From the NCBI GenBank assembly GCA_947310385.1, contig OX371223.1:363089249-363153248 (forward strand): a stretch of 64,000 nt of DNA. The letters are read 5' to 3'. Below the pieces are notes generated by a model, which was given only the letters and a program-made list of their open reading frames with translations, was not told where the DNA came from and did not search any database. Below, piece by piece: positions 47,056 to 58,460 of this stretch (positions within the stretch are counted from its first letter, which is position 1; the number at the start of each line of letters is the position of its first letter). The DNA comes from Nephrotoma appendiculata. Its lineage: Eukaryota > Arthropoda > Insecta > Diptera > Tipulidae. The translations under genes were made by a program, and so were the position numbers.

Positions 47056-47975
47056 TGTTTGTGAAGATGATGAGGTTGATGTTCCAAAATGATGAACTGT
47101 TTTCCAATTATAAAGACGATGAAAAATGGTTGTAAAGATGCAGATGATGATATTCCAAACCAAAATGTTGAATTATTTCCAGTGATAAAGATGATAAAAG
47201 ATGTATTGATGGAGTTGAAATTTGAAGATGATCCAGTAAAAGAAATAAAACTACACTATTGAGCACTTAACGTTATTATTAATAAAAGCCAAAGTAATTT
47301 ATTTTTATATATAAAGGAACTAACACACTGTATATTTTTAGTTTTTTAATGTTAACTTGTCGCTAATTTGTAATCGAATGACTGAGATTAAATTTTAGAA
47401 TATATATTTTTCATATTATACGTTAAACCCCAACTGTCATGTTTGAATTCTAATTAATGTAGATTGTAAGTTTGAATATAAAAATATACTACTAATAATT
47501 ATAAATAAAGTACTAGTACGATATACTACATAACTAATTATATTATAAAACGCACCCATCGTGCTACTATACTCTAGTACTACAACATGACATAATGAAA
47601 ATAATGACAGTTAAGTCAACAAGTTGTGTTTACAAAGTGAATTTTACAGGAATGTCAAAAGATAAGTATAAATTATATAAAATAAATGTTTTGACAATAT
47701 AAAATTATTAATTATTTCCTTAATTTTAGATACATATTATTTGGTTCAATTTAACAAAGTTGGTAAGTGTGATGTGAATATAAACTAATTTTTATCTTTT
47801 GGTTTTAATTTTAGGTACAGCTGATGATGCAGATGTGATGCTCGATGATGAGGATAATACCGTTGTAGAACTTCGCATTGGATGTGTATAGCTGTGAACC
47901 CGTTTTGCTTATACAAATATTCAATAAATAATGTTTGCCTCAAACCAGCTGTATTATTTGTTAGTTTCGCCAACA
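47056..47975 (-). repeat. 5' LTR of the BEL/Pao element
   Basis: 920 bp, the partner of 42591-43510. It should contain the promoter for the element's minus-strand transcript. The flanking ACGGT at 47976-47980 is the target duplication. Confidence 0.92.
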
Positions 47976-48640
47976 ACGGTGACGGGTTAAATTCCGGAGG
48001 ATTGATTTAACGTCCTTCACATTACTGAACGGATTGTTATGATAATCGTTTGGCAACCCGTACGTTCTCATACATCGGGTTGATCGTACTTGGATTAAAA
48101 TCGTTGGCATCGGTTGATTTGTTAATCCGTATGTTAATCCGTTGCCTTACAACCTTTGATTTAATTGATTGACCATGTTCGTATTGACCAATGTTGTATT
48201 GTTATTTACATACTGCTGAGTGGGTAAGCTCAAATCAATTTGTTGCGCCGGAGTGATAGAAGACGAAAATTGTGATGACGTCACAAACTCAACCGGATGT
48301 GACGAAACTTGTGGTGTGTGTGGTGGTGGTTCAAATGAACTTAACTTAGAGTTTGGAATTGTGTTGATATACATGGCGATGACGCAATTGATGGCTGAGA
48401 TTGCGATATATTTACGGGATTAACTTTATGTTCCATCGTTGTCAAAAGTGAAATTTCCCTTTCTAACACGAATATTTGACCATTGGTTTGTTAACGACAT
48501 TTTCGTAATTCTCATTACTATAAAACTCTTCTAGTCGCTCGATCAACTCGTTTCTGTTACCAGTTGTAGGGCGTCCAGCACTTTTACATTTTTTCTTAAT
48601 GTATCAACTTTTGAGTGTTTGAAACACGGCATTTTTTTTT
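47976..48640 (-). pseudogene. Gypsy relic, 5' gag part with SAP-like motif
   Basis: Continuation of the Gypsy element cut by the BEL/Pao insertion. The segment starts near 48632 (MPCFKHSKVD) and, after a frameshift, reads CKSAGRPTTGNRNELIERLEEF (about 48590-48520). This resembles a SAP helix-extension-helix DNA-binding motif, known in some retroelement gags. A Gln/Pro/Ser-rich stretch (48374-48147) and the start of the gag core follow, joining 42590 across the insertion. Confidence 0.6.
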
Positions 48641-51600
48641 ATTTTCACAACGCAGAAAGTTGAAAAGTTTTATTAATTTACGGATGAATTAGGATTTTAT
48701 TCTTTTGGTGAACCCACATCTGAGTTTGTCAAATTGTCAAAGTTGGGGAATTAAATAAAAAAACTTAAATTATTTTATATTTAAGAAAAACAATTTAAAT
48801 AGTTTTTTTATCGCAAATATTTATGTTAATACTACTGCGGTACGAATGTAATTAATTAATTCTCCTTTATCGGTTTATGACACTAGTGCTTTCGTTTTCG
48901 TATCTTATTCTAGGGCTGCAGAATAGTGTCACTGGGCTGTAGAAAACCAACAGACATTTAATCTGCACGGCATGACACACATGACACAATAGATTTTTTA
49001 CAACTATCATTTTTACGTCGATTTAGCGACTGTCTCGTCAGGATCCATAGTTTCAACGATAACATTGGACACATATCTTCCACGCTTCATATAATATTGT
49101 CAATGGTGGTTTTCACGTAAAGTAGTTTCCAATGGAACATTTTATTTTGTGTCTTTGTCTAAAACGCAGCTTTATTCACACCATCTCGCTCCCGTCACCA
49201 TTCTATTGCTTTGCATAACAGAATTTCTGTATCCATCTTAAAATCTGGATATGCAGCTGTGTAATTTTTTAATTTATTTGCTTTACTTTCGGCAAGTCTT
49301 AACATAATTTAGTCCCAAACAAACCGAATAACATAAATTTAAGCGGAAAATAACCACAATAACATGTTAAAATATTTTAACGATACGATTTTACCGGCAC
49401 TTTCCCGTGAAATGTCAAATACAAACCAAAGCTATCAAATTAATAATAAATATGGCGTCGCACACAATTATTTAAATTATACCACTACGATAGTACGAAA
49501 ACTACTCCAACGGTGAATACCTGAATTAAATTCGTATGTACCGTCCCCCTGCAGACAAATAGATATTCATTGTTAGCAGCAGCGCCAGTAAATTTAAAAA
49601 GATGCAGTTTTACTGAGATAAAATAATAAATTTTTATTAAAATTTAAAAATAATGCAAACTATGCTCTTTTGAGTGAATTATGCCAAAAATATGCACTTA
49701 CAAGAAGGGCTTAGAATGTTTAGATTCTATGTCCTTTAATGCTATGTAATTTTCTACGAATTGCCTACATACCATAAAAACCAATTGTCTATGCTGTTTT
49801 CAACACCAACAGGTAGATAATTCCGAAATACGTATAGACGCTCAACATAGCTTAGTACTCAAAACGACCGCTATTAATTTCGCATTTGAACCAAAATGAT
49901 TCAAACTAAACCATCCTGTTGTAGAAAAGAAAACCACCTAAACCTAAAACTTAACTTGTTTATTAAAAAATCGGCATATCAATGAAAACCGGAGATAACA
50001 AATATCTCAACCAACATCAACAAACATACAACCAACTCTAAATATTTGTTTTTACTCCTATAAAAACATCAAAAATCAACAACAGGACTTTTCTAATTTT
50101 ATTTTCAACTTTGTTGCTTTTTTACTATGAAAACAATAAAAAAAATATTAAAAATGGAAAAATTTAATTTAATTTTCCAGTGTTTTTTCCCGTTTCGTCC
50201 TTTTTCCGCTGCCAAACTTGTTGTTTATTCTGATCCATAAACACCCCTTCTTATAATTTACGGAGAGCAAAAACAGCATCAATCTACATACAAATATACA
50301 AAAATGTTCGAGTTTTTTAAATTAATTTTTTTTGCTTGGTTTTGTGGAAGGATTCAATAAAAAATAACCAAATAAATATTTAAATGGCCATAATATAGTG
50401 AATTGCGGGACGAAAGGATACAAATATTTTAGTTTTACACAAAACGGACAAACAAATCCCTTGTCTCATGATTTCTTAAATACTCAGAAAACTTTGGTAA
50501 GGAGACTAAACGTGTAATTGTGTATAGTCGGTAAAGGATCATAAACGAAAATTGAATTATTAAAATCTATTGAAAAAAGGATTTTTTAACCTACACAATA
50601 CGCAATAATTATTTATTATACGTTAAATTATTCAGCCAAACAATCCAGACGGGATTAAAATTAAGGACGATATTGTTATTTATGAATCCAGCCTAATCCT
50701 TTTAAGAGGGCGCATACATCATTGAGGCAGCATGAATCAAGAATAAAGCAAAGTATGAAAAGGACTCACCTGTAATTAAGCAATTCATTGCTAAATTTCT
50801 AAATTAAAACAAAAAATAAAGTTGTTGAGAATTAATTAAAGGCATGGCGAGATATTTTGACTTTTGGTTTTTTTAAATATTTTTTATAACATGGATAATC
50901 ATCCGTTATGGTTTTGGTATCAGTGTTGTTAGTCAAAACCTTGAGTAAATTAAAAAAAAAAATGCGAATGGTTTGGGAAACCAAAACAAACAAAAATAAA
51001 AATTCGGCAGGAATATATTTAGACGTCGTGTGTTAGGTAAAATTGTTTGGTTTCTTGGTACAGCAGAAGAGTCGTTAAATTAACGCCAATGGTGTGCTGG
51101 GGGATAATTTTAATTTGGAAGGGAAATTCGTGAAAATGTTTTTGGTGTTAATGGACCGCGCTACGTTTATTCTAAGAGGATTAACATATTTTGTAGTAAC
51201 TTTGTTGTTTTGTTAAAATGTTTAATGAATTTAACTTACTGTTGTGATTTATATTAAATTTTAGTTATCATCCTCGGTTGTTTGAGTTTTTTTTCGACGC
51301 ATTCTTTAAATTTAGCGCCAAGCATATAAAAGCCGCACTATTGGGAATTTCCTTTTTTGGTTTTGGAAGACCCCCAACTCCTTCAGAGTAGAGATGAAGT
51401 GGAAACCGTCAATTGCGCCATCGCAGTATAAATCGATTTATGATCATGATTCAATGATCGGTTAGAGCAGCCTGCAGTTTGCCATTGTTTTTATTTTTTC
51501 CTAAACCTTACTTAGAATGAGCAATTCCGTTCAAAAGGCGTCTGGATCCTCGTCGCATCGTTTATCCAACAACTGCTCTTAGAATTTAACGATAAAGATG

Positions 51601-52860
51601 ATTCGGTCGACTATAAAGAGACATTTTTGAATGAAAATTCCGAAAATTTAAATCTCACAAAATCTTCCATTTTAAGATACCGATTTTAAAAGAGAGCGAA
51701 TTCTAGTTTTAAAATTCATGGTTAGTCTAAATCTTGTTTATAAAATTTTTTAGTTTATTCTATTACGATTTTTGTGCTGAAAGAAAGGAAATTTTGGTTT
51801 TCAAATATCGATTTTAAAATAAAGCTAATTTAAGAAGTTTAAATTCTGAATGTGTTGAGGGGGAATTTCACAACTTCCTAACAAACTGTAGTCAAATCCG
51901 GTATTTAGGACAAGTTTAATATTATAACATGAGTTCCGAAAAATATCGATTGATGAATTTAACTAAGCAGTTTCTTACCTGATTTTGGACGATGTGACTG
52001 GGGTTTTAACATCAACTTTGTAAAAAATCCTAAACTAAGTAAAATGAAATTATATTTCAGTTTAAAATTCGTATTTTAAAATGTATGATGGACGAAATAG
52101 TAAATTTGGCCCTCATGATTGAAACATCTTACGTCGTGGTCGTAAGTGATGTGCCATACATTTTTCTAGCATTTTTCAAAACATTTTCAATGATATGACA
52201 TGTATATATTTTAAACTAAACAAACATTTTGCCACTAGTGCCAAAACGGTGAATTTGTGAACTGAAGGGCTTTTATTGTGAAAAGAAGAAACTGATTCCA
52301 GAACCAAAAGGTAGGTATTTATAGAAGAGATGTTTCAATTTATTTGGTAGTAAACATACCGTAAAATACTATCGGTCCTTTCAAAGATGCTCGGGATGCA
52401 TGCGCAAACTTTTGTCATGCCGATACCATGTCATGGCAAAATTGCATTTTTGCACTCACAACTATTAACACCAAAATGTCTGTACAATCATTTAATGCTC
52501 TCGGTTTTATTTAATCGAGAGTAAAATGCAAATTTTTTACTCATTTTGTCACAGTGTCATGAACATCAGCAAATTTAATAAATTTTCTCTTTTTCGAGGT
52601 GTAATGCGCATGATCAGAATCAATACATGACAAAATTAGGCTGGTTAAGACCGAGCATAATTTCAGGTAGATTTAATTATCCGACGATTTTTCTGTACCG
52701 AACATCACTTTTTTACATTCAACCAATCAGAAAGGACTTCTTCTAATTACATTTGTTTTTTTTTTACATTTTGTGCTAAACTATTGTTTATGTATGGATG
52801 TGTGAAAAAACTGCACCTAAAATCGTCGAATATGTCAATCATTGACAAAATAGCGTGCGC
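48641..52860. other. Gene-poor region of 4.2 kb
   Basis: AT-rich, with no open frame worth calling. GGGCTGCAGAATAGTGTCACTGG (48916-48938) resembles the end of the MITE at 62463-62757. A minus-strand stretch at 49000-49320 may be a decayed transposase but carries no diagnostic motif. Introns or regulatory DNA of unseen genes could lie here. Confidence 0.4.
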
Positions 52861-52868
52861 CGAATTTT

Positions 52869-54540
52869 ATGCGACAAGCACCCTTGCCGAAAAATCGTCG
52901 GATATGTAAATCCACCTTCACACTCCATGCAATTCCGTCAGAAACCAATTATATCGCGACTAACTCAAATATGACCTACTCTACAAATCTAGTGTGCGGC
53001 TGCCTGGTGGCGGCAAAATTGAATGGCATACCACAACTAGACATATCTGTTCTCCCGACAGCGCTTGTTAAAATTCGAGATCGTGTGGGCGAATGGCAAA
53101 TATGTAGAGTATTATTGGATTAAGGAGCAGAGACTTCTCTCATATCGGAAGAATGCGTATTTGGGTACAAAGGTATGGGTCAAACCAACGAAATTACTCA
53201 GTTCAAACTAAACCGCATTTTCCATCAGATTTTGAAAAATTGTACTGGATATTTTCGGAATATTTACCCCAACCCAGCTACTTCTGTCTTATATTTGGCT
53301 TATGAGATAAATATAGGAACGACGTAACGCAACTTTTAGGAAAGCGAGGAAATTGACCGAGAAGAGGAATCACCCCAAAGCAACCCATATGAAGGGCATT
53401 TTGTACAGAATGTGTTACAGAGTGAGACTCGACGTTTCGTAGTAAAACTATATTTTAAAGACGGTAACGTGCCTTTAGGAAGTTTGTTTGAAGCTACCAA
53501 AAGCCGAATGGCATCCTGAAAGAATCTAGGTGTTTGATGCGTCAGCAACAACATCGACCGGTATCGCATTACATAACATTTTGGAAGGCCTACGATACAA
53601 AATTCACTGTATAAAATTCTAGTGAAGTTTCAAACGTAACGGGTTGCAGTCACGGCCGACATTGAAAAAATGTACCATTAAATCTTGGTAGATTTGTAGA
53701 AGATCGTAAATATCAATTAAAGATGCTATACAAATCTATGAGTTAAATACACAATAAATCTTCCTTTTAGGCGACACGTGTATTGCAAGATGTGACAGCA
53801 CATCCAGATGCTATTTTAAAAAGTGCAAGAAAAAGAACCTATAAAAATGCAAATCTAATTATAGAATTTATTGAAGCTATTAAAGATGCTGCAGCCAACG
53901 TCCAGTTACCAATTGATTTAAATCGGGCAGGGGTAACCCAGGTTTTCCCTGAATTTAGCAGAATATTTGATCCATTGTGTTTAATTACATCTGTTGTCAT
54001 ATGTATCAAGGAGTCTTTACCGCAAAGGACACAATAAGAATGGCTAAATCTAAGGCAGGCATAATACCCTAATCCACAAAAGTTCTCTAGTTATCACAAA
54101 AACCAAAGTGTCGCCACGTCAAGACATGGACCATGCACCAATGTGTTGTGCACTCGACCGTTTGAATCAATTTGTACCAACAGGTACCACACTTCGGTCA
54201 CCTTTAAGAAGCCGAAGTAAGGTTCATTAAAATGTACTTACAAAGGGTAGCAGCTTTTTTATCAGAAATAAGCTGAATAATCGTCCGTTGTGCATGAATA
54301 GTGCAGAGTTTAAAGACGTGCTTACTCCGGAAGATTATTTGATAGGGATACAATGGATGTCTATCCAGATGTTACAATGTTGCTGTATAGTTGCTTGTTG
54401 AGTAACAGGCAAGCGATTCAGAAAACGATACAAATAATATCGATACAATTGTACCAACATATATTCACAGCTTACAACAAAGGATCACGTGGGAGATAAA
54501 GGTGCAGTGGGTCAAATAATTGAAAGCTAGGCAAGGTGTT
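52869..54540 (+). pseudogene. BEL/Pao retrotransposon relic D
   Basis: Protease region at 52950-53150 (VLPTALVKIRDRVGEW, ICRVLLD followed by a stop where Ser/Gly is expected). RT pieces SNPYEGHFV and RFVVKLYFKDGNVPLGS (53380-53490). SRIFDPLCLITSVVI at 53955-54000. Integrase C-terminal remnants LTPEDYLIG (54320-54350) and YIHSLQQR (about 54460-54485). Many stops. A coding-like block at 53783-53940 fits less well and is listed as a finding. Confidence 0.7.
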
Positions 54541-55168
54541 AAAATTACACACAGGGCTCGATAGGAAAGTCACTTTAGTAACATTGAAAACTAGTAGATA
54601 GTGAAATTAAACGGGTAATACACAAAATTTGCCCCTTACCCTCACAATAATATGTATATTTATCTCAAATTGTCGTCCGAAATTTAGTGGTTGTTAAACC
54701 ACGAACTGCATTTGTGGGCATAATCGACCACTAAAATTTCAGCTGATAAGATGCAATGGAACCGGTTGTATTGTTTTATTCTGCTCTCTCGAAAATAAAA
54801 TTTAAACTAAAACCTACATCTCAAATTTTTTTTTTTAAATTTTTTGTGTTGAAGCTGCTTCACAGAAAAATTATTTGTTGAAAAATTGCAACTCGAACCG
54901 GTATCATAGGTAAACGGAGAGAGAAACGAAGATGAAGCTGCTTCATTTGACATTCCGTGTTGGGCGGCTGAATTAATCGAAGCCGTATGACACATTTTTT
55001 CTGTATTTTACGACTCCCCGAATTAAGAAAGATTGACTTAAAAGTGGTGTTTTTTCGGACTTAAAACCAGCGTTTTTATTTCATTTTGAAATTGACTTAA
55101 AATCTGTAATGCAATTGAAATAAAAAAGCTGACTTTATTATTGCATCTCACAAGTCATTTTGAAAACA
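54541..55168. other. Intergenic, no gene seen
   Basis: AT-rich sequence without a supported feature; T-run at 54826-54840. Confidence 0.4.
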
Positions 55169-55950
55169 CAGTAAAAGCCCGATTATCAGGCATCCAATTA
55201 ATCGGAACACTCAGTTAACCGGAATTTTAATTTTTAGGTTTTTTTTTTGCTTCTTTCTCTTTCTTTTCTCTTTCATATACATTTTTTAATTCATTTTGAA
55301 ATTTGTAATTGTTTTTTGCACATTTTCGGTAATGAAAACATAGTTGAAAATTTTGAATGGCTTTAATTTTCATATTACTGTAAAACACCGTTTATGCGAC
55401 ATCCAATTACCCGGAACACTCAGTTAACCGGAATTTTAGTTTTTAGGAATATTTTTTGCTTTTTTACTATCTTTTCTTTTTCATATTCATTTTTTAATTC
55501 ATTTTCAAATTTGCAATTGTTTTTGTAAATTTTCATTAATGAAAGCACTAGTTGAAATTTTAAATTTTCATATTACAGTAAAAGCCCGAATATCCGGCAT
55601 CCATTTAACCAGCACACTCAGTTAACCGGAATTTTAATTTTTAGGGTTTGTTTTTGCTTTTTTCTCTTTCTTTTAACTTTCATATCTATTTTTTTAATTC
55701 ATTTTGGAACACTCTGGATTACAGGCCCTTTACTGTAGTGTATATTATAGTAAAAACCTTGTAAAAAGCAAAAAAAAATCCTAAAACTTAAATTTCCGTT
55801 TAAAAGAGTGTTCCGGTTAATTGGATGCTGGATAATCGTGCCTCTATTCTAACATGAAAATTAAAGCCATTCAAAATTTTCAACTAAGGCTTTCAGTAAT
55901 GAAACTGCAAAAAACAATTGCAAATTTCAAAATAAATTAAAAAATGCATA
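55169..55950. repeat. Array of pogo-like terminal units
   Basis: Three direct units start at 55169, 55378 and 55576 (spacings 209 and 198 bp), each with C(A/T)GTAAAA..CCG, GCATCCAATTA, ACACTCAGTTAACCGGAATT and then a T-rich tail. A fourth unit in reverse orientation spans about 55745-55950 (GTGTTCCGGTTAATTGGATG). The termini resemble pogo/Tigger-type inverted repeats. No transposase is present. Confidence 0.65.
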
Positions 55951-55989
55951 TTTTAATTCATAATTAATACACAAATAATATAGCTTCCT

Positions 55990-56080
55990 ATAAGAATGCG
56001 GTTTTCTATAAGGATGCGGTCCAATAAGAATGCGGCTTAATAAAGGTTGCGGCTTAATAAAGGATGCGGCTTATTAGAGT
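55990..56080. repeat. Short tandem repeat, TAAGGATGCGGCTTA unit
   Basis: Five to six imperfect copies of a 15-18-bp unit: ATAAGAATGCGG, ATAAGGATGCGG, ATAAGAATGCGGCTTA, ATAAAGGTTGCGGCTTA, ATAAAGGATGCGGCTTA. Confidence 0.65.
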
Positions 56081-56198
56081 TTACAAAAAACAAATTTTAA
56101 AAACAAGTCATAGAAGCCGCTGCTTGTTAGACGGGTGCGGCGTCTACCGGAAAAACAGGGACTTAAAATTTAACGTCGCATCAATCAGTACCTTCTAT

Positions 56199-56217
56199 AG
56201 TAGTTTAGAAGGCATTG
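56199..56217. repeat. 19-bp direct repeat, left copy
   Basis: AGTAGTTTAGAAGGCATTG, repeated exactly at 57689-57707; the pair brackets the hAT relic. Confidence 0.7.
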
Positions 56218-56314
56218 CACCAATACTCCTAGTTTAGGAAAATTTTGTAAGGTTTAGCCCACCAAGCAATGGGATTCTCTTTGATGGAGATGTTTGGGCA
56301 ATTTTCAAGTTCAA

Positions 56315-57232
56315 CTACTTCAATGGAGTCATGTAAGTTTTCCTGACTTTCGGCAAGATTTTAAATTTCATTTTCTTTCGAAATTTTTTCCATACGTCTT
56401 GAACTGTAATATCTTCAAGTATAAGTCTAGCGTCTTCAATATTTCCAATTACTGATTGATTTCGATTATCAAGATCAACTAGTACGGCAGTTGAAGAAGA
56501 TAAAGCCCTAATTTCCACTAATCCAATTTTTCGCATCGTCTTTCAAGATAAAATTTAAAAATGAAAATTTAAAACGAGGGTCTATTATGGTCGCAATTAC
56601 GTACAGCTTATTTGACTTCAGGTGTTCAAATCTCAATTGTAATGATTTAAGTAATTCTTTTTTCATAATTACCGTCCAGTCGTTATTTTGATTTTTTCCG
56701 AGAAAGCGTTTCAGTGCTGCTAAATTCGGAATTATCATCGATATAAGAGCCTTTTTAGAGCTCGCTTCAACTGTGACATGAAAAAATTATTCTAATAAAA
56801 TTACATCGTTTTACAATAATTTTAAATTGGCGGCACTCACTCCTGGTGTTTCGAAAGAGAAAGGTTTTCTTGTAATTCCTTTAGTTTTGTACAAGAGAGA
56901 TTGAAATGCGTTACAATATTGCGACACTTGGATATTAAATCTGAAATCGATTTTTGTGAAAATATAATCACTAAGCATACCAATTGCAGAGTATGGATAA
57001 AACATGACTCGTGTTTTAAACCAGCAATGTTCGTCTCACTAATCATATACGGTGCGTTGTCTCGTAGAAGTAGATGAATATGGTTTTCGATATTTAGCTC
57101 ACACGATTTCAAAATGTCATGATTTTCGGGGAAATGATGGGCGTTTAACACTACACACACTTTGTCAAATTTATTAGTCAACCAGTGACCACTGAGACTT
57201 AAGAAACTTTCATGCGTTTCGATCAGGTCCAT
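56315..57232 (-). pseudogene. hAT-family (ZBED-like) transposase relic
   Basis: Read right to left: MDLIETHESFLSLSGHWL, then VCVVLNAHHFPENHD, LLRDNAPYMISE and SCFIHTLQLV (57232-56990), which match the conserved RDNA...C.aHtlqL block of hAT transposases. Next come LKRFLGKNQNNDWTVI and YVIATIIDPRFKFSFL (56738-56560), matching the LDPRyK block. Frameshifts separate them and the C-terminal dimerisation domain is mostly missing. The transposon end is probably near 57545, where TAGTGATGCACCGGATCCC (minus strand) resembles a hAT terminal repeat. Confidence 0.78.
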
Positions 57233-57419
57233 ATGTCAGATATCAAAGAAATATAATTAAACTGCAATTTTTTAATGTATATATAAAAATTTTTGATGTT
57301 AAGCGGCACGAAAGGATGTCTCATAAATATCAGGAATAAGTTTTGAAGTAATAAATTTCTTTGATGGCAATTCATATCGAGGTTCCAATAATTTAATCTG
57401 TTACCCGGTTTATTACCCG

Positions 57420-57545
57420 GTTTACTACTCGGTTCGGTTCGGTTCGGCTTTTACCGGTTCGGGTAATCATTTAATCTAAATTGGTTACCCGGTATCCGGT
57501 TTTTCAAAAATTTGGGATCCGGTGCATCACTATTGTAATTTTGTA
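57420..57545 (-). repeat. Probable hAT terminal region with GGTTCGG repeats
   Basis: Repeated TTACCCGGTTTA and GGTTCGGTTCGG subterminal motifs, ending in GGATCCGGTGCATCACTA, whose complement TAGTGATGCACCGG looks like a hAT inverted terminus. The matching second end was not found. Confidence 0.45.
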
Positions 57546-57688
57546 TGACGAAATTTATTTTGGCTTTAAGAGAACGAGCTGCGGCGACAAAAACTACAAA
57601 AACTGGAAAACGAAAATAAAAAACGAATAACCTTCTACTTCGGTGTAATAATTACAAATAAATGTATTTTTTAATGTAATTTTCGGCC

Positions 57689-57707
57689 AGTAGTTTAGAA
57701 GGCATTG
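57689..57707. repeat. 19-bp direct repeat, right copy
   Basis: AGTAGTTTAGAAGGCATTG, identical to 56199-56217. Confidence 0.7.
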
Positions 57708-57709
57708 GC

Positions 57710-58379
57710 TCTATCCACTAACCAAACGAATTCAATCAGATTCTGATAGGAAAATAAATATTCTAATAAGATAAAAAATACAAAATCGGCATACGCGTTT
57801 GCATTCCATTCAACCACTTCTATAGGATTTGTGATCACGTCTCGTCAGTTGGTTTACAAGTTTAACTACCGGCTTGCCTCCAACCAAATTTTCTACACAA
57901 TTTCCACCGAACATGTCCCATTTAACTATCTATAAATCAATTTCCATCTATAAAAATCACACACTCCAGTATTTCAGAGCATCACATACCTTTCATATAT
58001 TTTGTATGTATAACCAATACAATAACGATAAATAAATGATATCTCATCAATTTATTATGACAACAATGACGATGCTAAAACAAGACGGGAAAAGCTTTAT
58101 CTTGTATTTTATTTACTCGTGTACATATCTTTAAGTAAAACAGAAATGTATGTAAGTTGTAGGATGAAGATAATAAATGTATCGTCGATATCGCATCGTT
58201 TCAAAGATTGAAACGTGATGAAAACCGGTGTATATACGTTATGTATACACACAAAAATATTGATAACAAAGAAAATTCATCTTAAATATTCTATCAACGT
58301 ATCATAAATGAAAATTCAGAAAAATTTGTACATATTTTGTTTATGTTTGGTACGTACGCTTGTTTAGATAATAATCTTA

Positions 58380-58460
<81 letters not shown>

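Larger units (their letters stand above)
42591..47975 (-). mobile_element. BEL/Pao-type LTR retrotransposon, 5,385 bp, young and non-autonomous
   Basis: Two 920-bp LTRs (42591-43510 and 47056-47975) with TG...CA ends that differ by a single base as far as I can compare by eye. They are flanked by the 5-bp direct repeat ACGGT (42586-42590 and 47976-47980). A primer site matching the tRNA-Phe 3' end is next to the 5' LTR. One long ORF encodes Gag and protease, but reverse transcriptase, RNase H and integrase are missing, so replication would need a helper element. It inserted into the gag of the older Gypsy element. Confidence 0.93.

Noticed and set aside
47785..47976. 63-residue minus-strand frame, also at 43320-43511
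   Set aside because: It is LTR sequence present identically in both LTRs; not a gene.
49000..49320. Possible zinc-finger or transposase remnant on the minus strand (KANKLKNYTAAYPDFKMDTEILLC)
   Set aside because: The stretch is short, broken by stops and lacks a complete metal-binding or catalytic motif.
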